This document shows, piece after piece, positions 48,427 through 59,842 of a DNA stretch of 64,000 nt. Location: positions 42,442,699-42,506,698 of the forward strand of contig JASWHV010000013.1 in assembly GCA_030760725.1 (NCBI GenBank), in the 5' to 3' direction. The position numbers were made by a program, and so were the translations under genes. The stretch is from Neostapfia colusana. Taxonomy: Eukaryota; Streptophyta; Magnoliopsida; Poales; Poaceae. The notes beneath the pieces were generated by a model that did not search any database, was not told where the DNA came from, and saw nothing but the letters and a program-made list of their open reading frames with translations. The stretch's first letter is position 1; the number at the start of each line of letters is the position of its first letter.

Positions 48427-49389
48427 ATGGCAGAGGATAAACAACTGGAGAACGGATGGGTGGTATCCCACTGTTCTCAACGCTGCGGGCATCCGAAATT
48501 GTTGAAGCTGATGCTTCAATATTTCGGATATGTGGAGACGCTGCGTTACCCCGCCAAGGAAGAAGGCGAGGAGGGAAACAAGACATGGACTGTCCATGTC
48601 GAATTTCCAACAGGACCTACGCCACCGGGTTGGGCACCGTTCACCGTCACGGTGAAAGGGAGACAACCGGAAGAGATGTGGCAAGTGGCAGCCCATGACA
48701 CCATGTCGCATTTCTGCCAGCTACACGTGAGGGCTATGGATGGCACTCCATACGCGGTTGTCCCAGTGGAGTGACGAGCTAACCACGTGTGGAGGGAGAG
48801 GTACTTTGCGGTGACTGATCCGAGTTGCCCAAGGTACAATCCAGCAGAGGCGAACCTCAGCCTCCATTTGACGGCAGGGAAGAATGTGATGGATAGCTAA
48901 GCTGTCCATACAGCTCGACATGCCGTGGAGCTCAAGGAGAGCACCAGCCACCATGACCATTTCGAGATTGTCCATAGCGCACTCCGTAATGTGCTCCTTC
49001 CGACGATTAAGCGACTGAATGAACAACACAATCAGTTGCGTCGTCTGAGGAAGGGGAAGAAGAAAAGCCATGTCGACATCACGGATTTGCAGCAGCAAGT
49101 ACAGGATCTGACACAGCAGAATGAGGTCCTTACTCAAGAGCGTGATGACACTATTGAGGAGGGGCAGAACTGGGAGGAAGATTATAACCAGGCCATGGAC
49201 GAGGTGCATGCTTTGCAAGACCTCGTGCCTCCGGTAGTGGGCCTACCGATGGTAGGTGTAGTACCCGTGGTTTTAGGTATCCCGGCAATGCCGGAACCTG
49301 AACCTGAAGAGGAGGTCATGGAACCTAAGCCACCATCATAACTAGCGGAGGAGGAAGACCCACAGGAGGTCGAATTCTACTCCGAGTAG
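48427..49389 (+). pseudogene. Element D orf0 (extra ORF upstream of gag), three stops
   Basis: This is a copy of the 314-codon protein of element C in one unbroken frame apart from three nonsense codons: TGA 48772-48774, TAA 48898-48900 and TAA 49339-49341. It keeps the N-terminal region (ENGWVVSHCSQRCGHP, LQYFGY, PTGPTPPGWAPFTVTVKG) and the coiled coil (LLPTIKRLNEQHNQLRRLRK, DLTQQNEVLTQERDD, WEEDYNQAMDEVHALQDLV). It ends EFYSE. The absence of frameshifts over 960 bp, against several in the neighbouring gag, hints at past constraint. Function is unknown. Confidence 0.85.
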
Positions 49390-49656
49390 TGAGATTACCA
49401 TTGCCGAGTAGGGCAGCGAGGGTGGTGTGTAATACCTTTTGTAACAGTGACAGGTAGTGCAGACAGAAGTGTGTGTATATGTAGTGATGACATGAGCATG
49501 ACTTTTCGGAAGTCCGAGAATAATGTATCTTGTATAAAGTTTTTACTTTATCAATATATATGAATGTTGTGCAATATTCTCAATGTGTCACTACAATACC
49601 TTCTATCTTGATATTTAAGTATCACATGTGCTGACTGTTGCTGTTTTGAATTTCAG
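49390..49656 (+). other. Element D spacer between orf0 and gag, ending in an acceptor-like site
   Basis: The 267-bp AT-rich spacer aligns with 59571-59842 of C. It ends GTTTTGAATTTCAG at 49656, the same acceptor-like sequence as in C. The base after the A that follows reads ATT where C has the gag ATG, so the start codon is lost in D. Confidence 0.65.
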
Positions 49657-50899
49657 AATTACTCGTACTCATGCCAACCCTAAGGTTGGAGGTTCAAGTC
49701 AGGGGGGAGAGACCTCCCAACAGCCTCCCGAGACTTCCTTGGGACAGCAGCAGAAGCAACAGCAACCACAGCCACCACCACCGCCATCTGTCACGTTGGC
49801 CGATATTGTTGCGGCCATGGCGAGCTCGCACCAGCAGCACACACAGTTGCTGCAGACTATGATTGCCAATAGTCTCGACCAGAGAGGCGTCAAGACCGGG
49901 AGGAACGATAGCAAAATTCCTACTTGGATTTCCTAGCAACGCATCCCCCGGTATTCTCAAGGGCGGATGAACCCCTCGATGCAGACAACTGGCTCCGCAC
50001 GATGGAGATGAAATTTGGGCTGCTCCATGTTAGCGAGCAGCGGAAACGCAGTTCGCGGCCCAGCAACTTCAGGGGTCCACGAGCGCTTGGTGGGGAAATT
50101 TTTGCACCTCGCAATCCACCGAGCGAGTGCTGACCTGGGTGGAATTCCGGACGGCCTTCATGGCCTATCATATACCGCTGGGTCTGATGAAGAGGAAGAC
50201 ACAAGAATTCCTCCACCTACAGCAGGGGAACCGGAATGCGCTGGAGTGTGCCTGGGCGTTCAATGATCTCGCCCTCTATGCGTCATATCATGCTTATACC
50301 GACGAGAAGAGGCCGGACTACTTTTACCAGGGGCTAAATCCGCTCCTGAAGGATAAGCTTGCGATGTTCATCGCGGCAGCCTCAGTGACATACTTAATGC
50401 TGCGATTGTACAAGAGGATTCCGGCAAGGAGTTAGCGGCAGCGGAGAAGAAGTGCAGCGCGCCGCAAAGATGTGGAGAGGGAGGTGGTCCTCCCCAGAAA
50501 TATCGGATGGTGTATCGCTCACCATCGGGACAACGCTGGCAGCCACCGCAACGACCGATGCAGTATCCCATTCGACCATATTCACCACCGGCGTTCTGAC
50601 CAGCATTACCAGCACCTCCGCAGCAACAAAAGCAGCAGAGGGCGATGTCGCATGCATTTGCACCTCAGCAGCGCATGCCGGGCTTTCGTCCCCCAAGCAC
50701 CGGCCAGCCATAGACCACATGTTTCAAGTGCGGTCGCCAAGGGCATTTCACCAACAACTGCCCCTAGAGGCAAGACAGTGGAATGGCACCACATATTCCA
50801 GGGAGGAATCAGCCCCTGAATCCCATTAATGCGCAGAGGGCGAACCCTAAGCCCGGCACCATCCACCAACTCGCCATAGAGTATGTGCCGGAGGGAAAA
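49657..50899 (+). pseudogene. gag: Element D gag, decayed, cut by element C
   Basis: Pieces in several frames match the Gag of C. From 49657 there is ITRTHANPKVGGSSQGGE with a Gln/Pro-rich tract and TLADIVAAMASSHQQH. From about 49924 there is DFLATHPPVFSRADEPLDAD and from 50133 TWVEFRTAFMAYHIPLGLM. GLNPLLKDKLAMF lies at about 50332-50370. A zinc knuckle (CFKCGRQGHFTNNC) is near 50727-50768. At least three frameshifts separate them. Element C inserted at 50899/50900, just before the protease region. Confidence 0.87.
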
Positions 50900-53800
50900 T
50901 GACACGACCCCACTGGTCCTGTCGAGCCAGGATCACGCTGAGGGGTGCTGCGTTGCACAACACCGTATAACACACGTCAAAGGTACAAAGCGGAAGCGGA
51001 AGCTTTATTACATAAACAAGTTTATTAACATGTTTACATCAAAATAAGTTTAGTCCACACTCGCGGGCGTAGACTAAGCATCAAGTGCACGTTCAGCCCT
51101 CGAACGTGTCCTTGCTAGCACACTCGCACACTAACTCTGCGGCGTGCACGACTCCCACTCGACGGGGTTCCCCTCCTGGGGTTCCGTCTCCTCTTCGGGA
51201 GTCCCTTCCTCATAGAACCCTGCAAAAGCTTCAAACACAAGCAGTGAGCACGAAGGCTCAGCAAGTCTGACCCGTCTCACCTAAACATGGAACTTCTACA
51301 TGAGGGTAATGGGTTGCATGAGGTAAAAATCATTTGCAAGGACTCGCCTAATTAGTAGAACCTTACTTTCAAGTTTTAGCAGCAGGTTGTGGAGAACCTT
51401 ACGCTAAGGCACATGAGAGAGCCGCAATCAAACAAGAAACGCATTTCTCTCATGTATTTTGCCCAAAGTTGAAAAGAACTTTAGTTAGCACTAAGCTACA
51501 ACATATCATTAACAATCAATATCCAACTTTCAATCAGCAACATTTTAACATGTAACTAGCCTGTTCTTTCTACGTCACGGTACAGTGAACAAGTGGTACT
51601 CACTGACCGCGAGGGACGGCGATTATAATCGATTTACACCTGCAGGGTTACCCGAACAACCCGTCACGTACGCCCGTACTCGATGTTGCCTACAACAACC
51701 ATCACGGACGCCGTACGCGACTACCTTTCACCCGTTAGCCAAATATTGAACCGGTCCCATCGTCCCGAGCAAGAGGTCCCTGCACGCGCATCTCTGTGCC
51801 GCCAGCTGATTTACACCTCGAGCTCTCAACCTACCCTCTGAACGACGGGCAATGCCTCAATACCCAGCTACCCGAGTTACATCAGTTTCCCGGTTCCCAT
51901 ATAGCCGGTAGGTCTTCGGTACTGTTCTAGCTTGTTCAACAGGCCCGCACACGGCTCGGTCCTCAATCGACACAAGCGGAGCTACAGCACACAGGCCCCA
52001 AAGTCCTGCTGCCCTTACTCTCCGCTCGGTCTCATTTTCTTGCCATGTGTATCATGTGCTATCTCTACCCGAGCAATGTGCCTCTAGCCTATTCTCGCGA
52101 GTAGTTCCAACTACTCGACTTGTACCGAATCCTACTCTATCCTAGCAATGCAGTGGCTAACGGGGTTTGCAATCCTAAACCCCAACCCATGGTTTTCTTG
52201 GCTATGCAGTGGGGTTTCCAAACAAGACTCTGATGCACAACATAAAGAAAACAAGTATGTGCTCAAAACAATAAAAATTTATAAAATGGTTAATGCAAAC
52301 CGGGGCTTGCCTTGCTGCTCTTGGTCGTAGGCTAGCTGTTCCTCCGGAGTAACGAAGTCTAGGACTTCGGGTTCCTCCTCGACCTTAGCGACTACATGAT
52401 AAGAACAATGTATGTATTAATTAAATGCTTTTGTATTAACTTTGAAGTTGTGAAGTCTATAACCTTTACTAGATAGACCTAATGACTGTGAAACTTTTAC
52501 TGTGGCTTGGTTACAACCTAAACAGAGACTTGGTCAAGTTTTAGTTGCAGCAAAGCTCATTTGAGCCCTCCACAAATAATTATGTCCTTGACCTTAATTA
52601 AAGGCTTTTAGGGTGTTCTAAGTATTTTCATGAAACAAACTATGACTTTCTGAAAACTAGATTTTCAGAGGGTTCTAATGGAATTGGTCTCACTTAATTT
52701 GGAAGTCTCTAACTAAAGATATGAGCTAAACAATTTCAGAGAAAATTCTGAAAATGTTTCTGAACATTTTCTATTTTCTCTGGAACAGTTTTACTAATCA
52801 CACCATTAGGTGGACTAAATGAGCTCAAATGGATATGAAATTTTTATGGTAGTTCAAGGATATTTTGGTGAACATCTCAGCAAAATTTCAGGATTTTCCT
52901 CCAAATGATTCTCCAGTTAAAATTCCTAACAGTTTAAACTTTAAGGAATTAATTCTGGAGAATTAAGGAATTTCATGAAGTGACACTTGATTTTCTGGAA
53001 AGTACTCAAAGAGCTGAATCCAGCAAAATTTGGTTCACTCAATTTGGAGCTTTCTAGCCAAAGTTATAAGGATTTGAAGTTTGAAGGAAATCTGAAAATC
53101 GGGGAAAAGTTTAAACTCGCGCGTGGGCCCAGGGGACACGCGTCGCACGCCGAAGCGACAGCACACCGCGGCCCACAAGGATTTTTCGCGCCAGCACACC
53201 CGATCCCGGCCGCAGCCGGATCCCGATTCAAAATATCGGCCGCTGACAGCTGGGGTCCACCCCCTTCTTCAACCTCGCGACACCCGCGCTCCGCCGCCGA
53301 GGGACCTCGCCGGAGAGCTCGCCGCCGGCTGCTGTACAGCTTCAAACTTCTTGATTCTGGCCGCCCCTGCCTACTTTTACTTGGGGAACATGATCCGAGG
53401 GTCAGCTGCTCATGACAACGGCCGGAGCATGGTCGGCGACGAGCCGCCATATCGGAACGACTTCGGCCATGTCGGCTGATGCTCCTAGTGCCTCAGCTAC
53501 TTGGGAAACCGGTCGGGGAGTATCAGTGGACCTCAGAGAAGGTCGACATGAACTCGGGGCAGCTCGGGGAAGGCCCGAAATAGGTCCTCACCGTGCGCCC
53601 GATACCCCCCGTGCGTTCCGCCATTAGTAGACCTTGAATTACGCCGGGCACAGAAGTTCTCCGGCCCAGAGTTGTGAAGGCAACTTGTGCGTCACCGTGT
53701 CTAGTTCGTGTGGGAGTGGCCTGAGGCCCTCTAATCCTTTCTAGAGCACGAATTAAACAGAATCGTACCCGAGGGTCGTTCTGCACACAGAAAGGGGAAA

Positions 53801-54945
53801 AGTGGAAATTCGCCGCCGATGAGCAACCACTCGAGCTGTGGCTCGGGGGTGAGCAGCATCGGTCACTTGCGCGTCCAAGGGTGCCTTGGCTCGGGCGTGA
53901 CAACGCCCAGGTTGGGCTGTCCACGAGAGCCCGAGGTGCGGCGGTTTCCAGTTCCGAGTTTGATCTTTCGGCACAGCCGATATCACTCGGTTTCAATCGA
54001 TTTCTATCAATGGGAAGGATGGAGGATGGTTGCTAGTACCTTGCTGGGACCTTGGAATGGAAAGAGGGAGCTGCGATCGGCTTGATCAAGCAGGAACTCG
54101 AGCGCTAGTGATGGCAGTGGGAAAAGCAGTCGCGCACGCCGGTAGCTCGGGGAAATGGTGACTGAAGCACGCCGGGGAGGGAATAAATAGCCCGACCGGC
54201 TGGTCTCCGGCTTGGGGCACGCAGCAGGAGCTGGCGCCGGCTGCCCCCTTCGGTGGCGCGCGCGCACAGCTGCCGGGAACCGACTGAACTGTGGTTCAGT
54301 CGGTTTGCTTTGAGGCAGAGGCTGACATGTGGGTCCCACTTCTCTTTTAACCTCTGAAATTTATTCCTAACAGCTGTGGTAAACAGTGAACCCTATTCTA
54401 CCCTTGGCAATTCAAATTATTCACCCAAGAGCCATTTGAATTGATCAAAGTTCAAATGAGGTTTGGTTTGAATGAATTTCAGCACAAGTGCAGTTTGAAA
54501 TTCAAATAAAGTTTGAATTTCTCCCCCTTAGCTCATGTCAAGATCAACTCCAAATGGAGTGAAAATTGGTGTGTGAGCTCACAAAAATGTGCTGAGCAAG
54601 AATATGCCTTCCACTTTTAAATTCAGTGGGTGAAAACAGTTTGAATTTGAATATGGTTTCAAACTGCCCTCTTCCTAACTATACCCAAAATGACCTCAAA
54701 AAGGTTTTGAATTTGGGTGGAACTTGGCATGGACATCCTTAGCAAAGTGTAGGAGTTTTCATATGTCCAGCCCATCTATATCACATGTGGGAAGTACCAC
54801 TTTTGCAATGTGTGAGTTTGTTCCCTAATGAGCATGTTGATAATTGTTACTTGCTCTTTATTTGTGTTCATCATTCTTCCTCAAATGAGGTGTGTGGTGT
54901 GGTGATGAACACTGCAAATGAGTGTCAAAAACTGAGGCCCTTACA
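50900..54945 (-). repeat. Element C 3' LTR (4,046 bp)
   Basis: On the minus strand it starts TGTAAGGGCCTCAG after the polypurine tract and ends GGTCGTGTCA. A GGCTATTTATTCCC sequence (54193-54180) about 0.75 kb into the LTR is a weak TATA candidate, followed by GC-rich sequence to about 53120. Open frames such as 53523-53996 and 53064-53450 recur in other family 1 LTRs only by homology of the repeat. Confidence 0.94.
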
Positions 54946-54980
54946 TTCCTCCCCCCTTAAAAGAATCTCGTCCCGAGATT
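54946..54980 (-). promoter_or_regulatory. Element C polypurine tract and hairpin
   Basis: On the minus strand AATCTCG-GGA-CGAGATT (54980-54964) precedes AAGGGGGGAGGAA (54958-54946) at the 3' LTR. It is identical to elements A and F. Confidence 0.87.
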
Positions 54981-55013
54981 ATAAGGTGAAATGAGAGAGA
55001 GGACGGTGGAAAA

Positions 55014-58000
55014 TTACCGAATATGCGACGTGAAAAAGTCGGGGTAGTTAGTGCGAAGGAATTCTTCGCTCTCCCATGTCGCTTCGTCCATGGAGTGATT
55101 ACTCCATAGAACCTTGTAGAACCACAACGTACGGTTGCGTGTGGTTCGGGCCTTTTCATCAATAATCTGCACCGGTTCCTCCCGATAGGTGAGATCCGGT
55201 TGCAGTTCTTCAATGTCTTCCAGCTGAACGGTAGTTGATAGCTTGAGACACTTCCTCAGCTGGGAAATGTGAAAGACGTCGTGCACACCGGAAAGTGCTT
55301 CTGGTAATCTTAGCCGGTATGCCACCGATCCACATCTTTCGGTAATCTGGAATGGACCGATGAATCGGGGTGCTAACTTTCCTCTCACCCCAAATCTGTT
55401 TACGCCCTTCATTGGAGACACTCGTAGATATACGTGGTCTCCAGCTTCGAATTGTAACGGACGCCTTCTCCGGTCCGCATACTGTTTCTGTCGGGATTGA
55501 GCGGCTTTTAGGTTCGCTTGAATTAATCGAACCTTTTCTTCCGCGTTGTTGACAAGATCAATCCCGAAGGTAACCCTCTCGCCAGACTCACACCAATTCA
55601 ATGGTGTGCGGCATTTTCTCCCGTATAGCGCCTCGTAGGGCGCCATCTTGATGCTGGCTTGGTACCCATTGTTGTACGAGAACTCGGCTAACGGCAAGTG
55701 ATCATCCCAGTTCTTGCCGTGGTCGATAGCGCAAGCTCGTAGCATGTCTTCTAAGATTTGATTTACCCGCTCCGTTTGCCCATCCGTCTGCGGGTGGTAG
55801 GCTGAACTACGGATCAGCTTCGTCCCCAAGGCAGCGTGGAGCTGCTCCCAAAAACGGGACACAAATAAAGTGCCCCGGTCCGATACGATAGTACGGGGTA
55901 CGCCGTATAAGCATAGGATCCGTGAGATGTACAGTTCAGCGTACTTCTTGGCGTTGTAGTTGGTGTTGACCGGGATGAAATGGGCAACTTTGGTGAGCCG
56001 ATCGACGATCACCCACACAGAATCATGTTTCTGTAAGGTGGTGGGTAAACCGACGACGAAATCCATGCTCACGTCCTCCCACTTCCAGGCAGGAATGCCC
56101 AGTGGTTGCAGCAGTCCCGGTTTCCGCATGTGGTCTGCCTTCACCCGTCGACATGTATCACACTCGGACACGTATTTTGCAGTCTCTCGCTTCATCCGTG
56201 TCCACCAAAACTTGCTTCTGAGTTCTTGATACATCTTGTTGCTGCCGGGGTGAATAGAAAACTTTGATAAGTGAGCCTCATCAAAGATTTTCTTCCGTAA
56301 CTCCGGGTTTCGGGGTACGACGATCCGGTCCTTGAACCATAGGACGCCGTCTCCGTCCTTCCGGAAACATTTCAACTCCCCACTGTCTACACGTCTCCGC
56401 AAATGTGATATGCCCTTGTCATTCTTCTGGGCTGCCGCTATCTCTTCACGGATGGTGGGGATCAAAGCTAGATTGTAGAGAGCTCCATGTGGAATCACAT
56501 GTAGTGGTGGTTCGCTCTCTTCCAACGGTGTGATGGTCAGATTATTGACGTGTGACTTGCGGCTTAGCGCGTCTGCCACAACGTTTGCCTTGCCCGGATG
56601 ATAATGGATCTCTATCTCGTAATCCTTTATCAGTTCTAACCATCTTCGTTGCCTCATGTTCAGCTCCTTCTGAGTGAATATGTACTTGAGGCTTTTGTGG
56701 TCGGTATATAAATGTACGAGGTTACCGAGTAGGTAGTGCCTCCACATTTTCAGTGCAAGTACCACGGCAGCGAGCTCCAAGTCGTGAGTTGGATAATTTT
56801 GCTCATGATTCCTAAGCTGCCGTGACCCATACGCGACCACCCTTCGGTCTTGCATCAACACACATCCGAGCCCAATGCCGGATGCATCGCAGTACACATC
56901 GAACGGTTTTGTTGTGTCTGGCTGCGCCAAAACCGGTGCTGATGTCAGGTGCTTGACTAAAGCCTTGAATGCTGCTTCACATGCTGGACTCCAAACATAT
57001 TTGGTAGCCTTCTTCAGCAGCTTTGTCATTGGCTTGGCAATCTTCGAGAAGTTCGGAATGAACCTCCGATAATATCCCGCGAGTCCGAGGAAACTCCGTA
57101 CCTCATGAACAGTTCTCGGGGATTTCCAATTCAGCACTTGCGTGATTTTGCTCGGGTCCACAGCGATACCCTCCGCTGAGATGATATGCCCGAGGAAAGG
57201 CACTTGCGATATCCAAAACTCGCATTTGCTGAACTTTGCGTATAACTTGTGATCCCGCAGCCGTTGCAAGACTATACGCAGATGTTTCTTGTGATCTTCC
57301 TCCGACTTGGAATATACCAGGATGTCGTCGATGAAGACCACGACAAACTTGTCCAGCTCCGGCATGAACACCGAGTTCATTAAGTACATGAAGTGAGCTG
57401 GAGCATTGGTGAGGCCAAAGGACATGACCAGGTACTCATAAAGTCCGTACCTTGTCGAAAAAGCTGTCTTTGGAATGTCCTCAGCCCTGATCTTAATCTG
57501 ATGGTACCCGGATCTTAAATCCATCTTGGAAAAGACCTTTGCTTCGACCAACTGATCAAACAACATGTCGATCCGTGGCAACGGGTACTTGTTCTTGATG
57601 GTTACGGCATTTAATGGACGGTAGTCCACGCAAAGCCGCAACGTTTCATCCTTCTTTTTGACAAATAATGCCGAACAGCCCCATGGCGAGGAGCTCGGCC
57701 TAATAAAACCCTTCTCCAGAAGGTCCGTGAGCTGAGTCTTCAGTTCAGCCAACTCCTTGGGCGCCATCTTGTACGGCCTTCGGGATATTGGCATGGTTCC
57801 CGGTGCAAGTTCAATCTTGAACTCCACCTCTCTATCGGGTGGCATCCCCGGCAAATCATCCGGGAATACATCAGGGAATTCTCGGACCACTGGAATGTCT
57901 TCCAATCTGATGGTTGTGGCTTGATAGACACTTGGAAGTTTTATTTCTGGACTGTCCAGAAATAATGAGTGAGAACCGTGCACTCCTGAGTTTAAGTGCA

Positions 58001-59570
58001 CGACTCGGAGGACGGTGTCTAAAACAGCGCCGTGGCGGTTTAACCACGACATCCCTAGGATGACATCGACCTTCTGTCCCTCTAAGATAATGAGAGACGT
58101 GGGGTACACTCTACCCGCTAAGCATAATGGTGCTTTGGAGACCATTACGCTTGCTGAAATCTTCCCACCCGGTGAACAAATTAAATATGGACTATCGGTG
58201 GGTAGTATTGGCAAGCTGTGTTTAGCAATGAAAGCTTGGCTAATAAAATTATGCGTGGCGCCTGAATCAAATAGTACTATAGCGGGATGCTGGTGGAGTT
58301 GGAACATACCCGCAAGGATTGGCTCGCCCTCCGGCACGTCCTCAATGGCAAGCTGGTGGACAGTACCGGGCCTAGGGTTTGCCCGCCGCGCATTAGTAGG
58401 GTTCCGGGGTTGATTCCTCCCCGGAAACTGTGGTACCACTCCGCCGCCTTGCCTCTCCGGGCAACTGCTCGCGAAGTGTCCTGGACGACCACACTTGTAA
58501 CATGTGGCCGCTGCTGGTGGAGTACTTGGTGGACGAAAGCCCGGCATGCGTTGCGGAGGTGCAAACGCACGCGGCATCGCCCGCTGCTGCTGTTGTTGTT
58601 GCGGTGGTGCTGGCAGTGCCGGCCGGAATGCCGGTGAAGAATACGGCCGACCGCGGAACGGCATCGACCGCTGTGGTGGCTGCCAGCGCGGACCTGATGG
58701 TGGGCGATTCACCATCCGAAACTTCTGAGAAGGACCGCCTCCTTCTCCGCTGCTCTGCGGCGCGCTTCGCTTTCGCTCTGCCGCCGCCAACTCCTTGCCG
58801 GAGTCTTCCTGAACAATCGCAGCATCAATTATGTCGTTGAGGCTGCCGCGATTGAACATCGCCAGCTTGTCCTTCAGGAGCGGGTTAAGCCCCTGGTAAA
58901 AGTGGTCCCGCCGCTTCTCGTCCGTATCTGCGTGATACGACGCGTAGAGTGCGAGATCGTTGAACGCTCTGGAGTACTCCAGCGCGTTCCGGCTCCCTTG
59001 TTGCAGGTGTAGGAATTCCTGCGTCTTCCTCTTCATCAAACCGGGCGGTATATGATAGGCCCGGAAGGCCGTCCGGAACTCCGCCCAGGTCATCACTCGG
59101 TCGGTGGGTTGTGAAGCACAAAAGTTGGCCCACCACGCGCTCGCGGATCCTTGGAGCTGCTGGACCGCGAACTGAGTCTTGCGCTGCTCGCTGATTTGGA
59201 GCAGCCCGAACTTCATCTCTATGGCGCGGAGCCAGTTGTCCGCGTCAAGTGGTTCATCCGCCCTTGAGAATACAGGGGGATGAGTCGCCAGGAAGTCAGA
59301 GTAGGAGCTCTGTTGGCGCTCCTCACGATCTTGACGTCTCTCTGGGCGAGACGTATTCGCAATTAACGTTTGCAGCAGCTCTGTATGCTGCTGGTGTGAA
59401 CCCGCCATTGCCGCGACAATGTCGGCCAATGTAACCGTTGGCAGTGGCGGTGGCGGTGTTTGCTGTTGCTGTTGCTGCTGCTGTCCCGAGGAGTCCTCGG
59501 GAGGTGGTTGGGAGGTCTCTCCCCCTTGGCTAGTACCTCCAACATCGGGGTTGGCACGAGTACGCGTCAT
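55014..59570 (-). CDS. gag-pol: Element C Gag-Pol polyprotein, intact
   Basis: One open frame; I choose the ATG at 59570-59568 (1,518 codons), because the 10 codons upstream cross a splice-acceptor-like site. Counting from 59600, Gag spans about 55-260 with LPTVTLADIVAAMAGSHQ and WLRAIEMKFGLLQ. The CCHC knuckle is at C367, C370, H375, C380. Protease has D445-S446-G447. RT has the FIDD box at 756-759. RNase H has its aspartate near 905. Integrase has H1110, H1117, C1147, C1150 and D1180, D1241, E1277. A chromodomain-like tail spans about 1473-1525. The fused frame fits chromoviruses, in which one polyprotein is cleaved by its own protease in cytoplasmic particles. No stop or frameshift interrupts it. 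Element A matches it throughout but has a frameshift. Confidence 0.95.
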   Translation of the reverse strand: MTRTRANPDVGGTSQGGETSQPPPEDSSGQQQQQQQQTPPPPLPTVTLADIVAAMAGSHQQHTELLQTLIANTSRPERRQDREERQQSSYSDFLATHPPVFSRADEPLDADNWLRAIEMKFGLLQISEQRKTQFAVQQLQGSASAWWANFCASQPTDRVMTWAEFRTAFRAYHIPPGLMKRKTQEFLHLQQGSRNALEYSRAFNDLALYASYHADTDEKRRDHFYQGLNPLLKDKLAMFNRGSLNDIIDAAIVQEDSGKELAAAERKRSAPQSSGEGGGPSQKFRMVNRPPSGPRWQPPQRSMPFRGRPYSSPAFRPALPAPPQQQQQQRAMPRAFAPPQRMPGFRPPSTPPAAATCYKCGRPGHFASSCPERQGGGVVPQFPGRNQPRNPTNARRANPRPGTVHQLAIEDVPEGEPILAGMFQLHQHPAIVLFDSGATHNFISQAFIAKHSLPILPTDSPYLICSPGGKISASVMVSKAPLCLAGRVYPTSLIILEGQKVDVILGMSWLNRHGAVLDTVLRVVHLNSGVHGSHSLFLDSPEIKLPSVYQATTIRLEDIPVVREFPDVFPDDLPGMPPDREVEFKIELAPGTMPISRRPYKMAPKELAELKTQLTDLLEKGFIRPSSSPWGCSALFVKKKDETLRLCVDYRPLNAVTIKNKYPLPRIDMLFDQLVEAKVFSKMDLRSGYHQIKIRAEDIPKTAFSTRYGLYEYLVMSFGLTNAPAHFMYLMNSVFMPELDKFVVVFIDDILVYSKSEEDHKKHLRIVLQRLRDHKLYAKFSKCEFWISQVPFLGHIISAEGIAVDPSKITQVLNWKSPRTVHEVRSFLGLAGYYRRFIPNFSKIAKPMTKLLKKATKYVWSPACEAAFKALVKHLTSAPVLAQPDTTKPFDVYCDASGIGLGCVLMQDRRVVAYGSRQLRNHEQNYPTHDLELAAVVLALKMWRHYLLGNLVHLYTDHKSLKYIFTQKELNMRQRRWLELIKDYEIEIHYHPGKANVVADALSRKSHVNNLTITPLEESEPPLHVIPHGALYNLALIPTIREEIAAAQKNDKGISHLRRRVDSGELKCFRKDGDGVLWFKDRIVVPRNPELRKKIFDEAHLSKFSIHPGSNKMYQELRSKFWWTRMKRETAKYVSECDTCRRVKADHMRKPGLLQPLGIPAWKWEDVSMDFVVGLPTTLQKHDSVWVIVDRLTKVAHFIPVNTNYNAKKYAELYISRILCLYGVPRTIVSDRGTLFVSRFWEQLHAALGTKLIRSSAYHPQTDGQTERVNQILEDMLRACAIDHGKNWDDHLPLAEFSYNNGYQASIKMAPYEALYGRKCRTPLNWCESGERVTFGIDLVNNAEEKVRLIQANLKAAQSRQKQYADRRRRPLQFEAGDHVYLRVSPMKGVNRFGVRGKLAPRFIGPFQITERCGSVAYRLRLPEALSGVHDVFHISQLRKCLKLSTTVQLEDIEELQPDLTYREEPVQIIDEKARTTRNRTLWFYKVLWSNHSMDEATWESEEFLRTNYPDFFTSHIR

Positions 59571-59842
59571 TCTGAAATTCAACACAGCAGCAATTAGCAC
59601 ATGTCTTACTCAAAATTCCATAAACAGGAGTAAGTATTGAAGCGACGCATGATCAGCTTGCACAACATTCACATATATTGATAAAGCATAAACTTTATAC
59701 AAGATACATTATTCTCGGATCTCCGAGAAGTTGTGCTCATGTCGTCACTACCTATACCTACGCTACTGTCTACACGACATGTCACCGATTACAAAAGTTG
59801 GGTTACGCTACCCTAGCTGCCCTACTTGGCAACCGTAACCCC
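59571..59842 (-). other. Element C spacer between orf0 and gag, with acceptor-like site
   Basis: This is a 272-bp AT-rich spacer. On the minus strand it ends GTGTTGAATTTCAG|A directly before the gag ATG (AG at 59573-59572). A nearby AATAATGTATC and TTTATCAATATATG stretch is AT-rich, but I see no clear promoter. How gag is reached by ribosomes after orf0 is open: splicing, reinitiation or a second transcript. Confidence 0.6.

Larger units (their letters stand above)
41170..50899 (+). mobile_element. Element D: old family 1-like gypsy retrotransposon, host of the stack
   Basis: Its order is 3' part of the 5' LTR (41170-43078), primer site, leader (43079-43408 and 47264-48426, split by solo LTR S), orf0 (48427-49389) and gag (49657-50899, cut by element C). 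The leader on both sides of S joins to match the leader of C. The rest of D (pol and 3' LTR) must lie right of C, beyond the window. The missing LTR start lies left of E2, also outside the window. Stops and frameshifts in both ORFs show long inactivity. Confidence 0.85.

Noticed and set aside
53523..53996. A 157-codon frame and companions in the GC-rich part of family 1 LTRs (also 4899-5261 and 5445-5744)
   Set aside because: They are low-complexity Ser/Arg/Pro frames in GC-rich LTR sequence. They run on both strands, lengths change among copies, and no domain is visible.
58015..58840. Plus-strand frames of 116-136 codons over element C, mirrored at 63-885 on the minus strand over element A
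   Set aside because: They are antisense shadows of the real gag-pol, and they recur in A and C because the coding strand is conserved.
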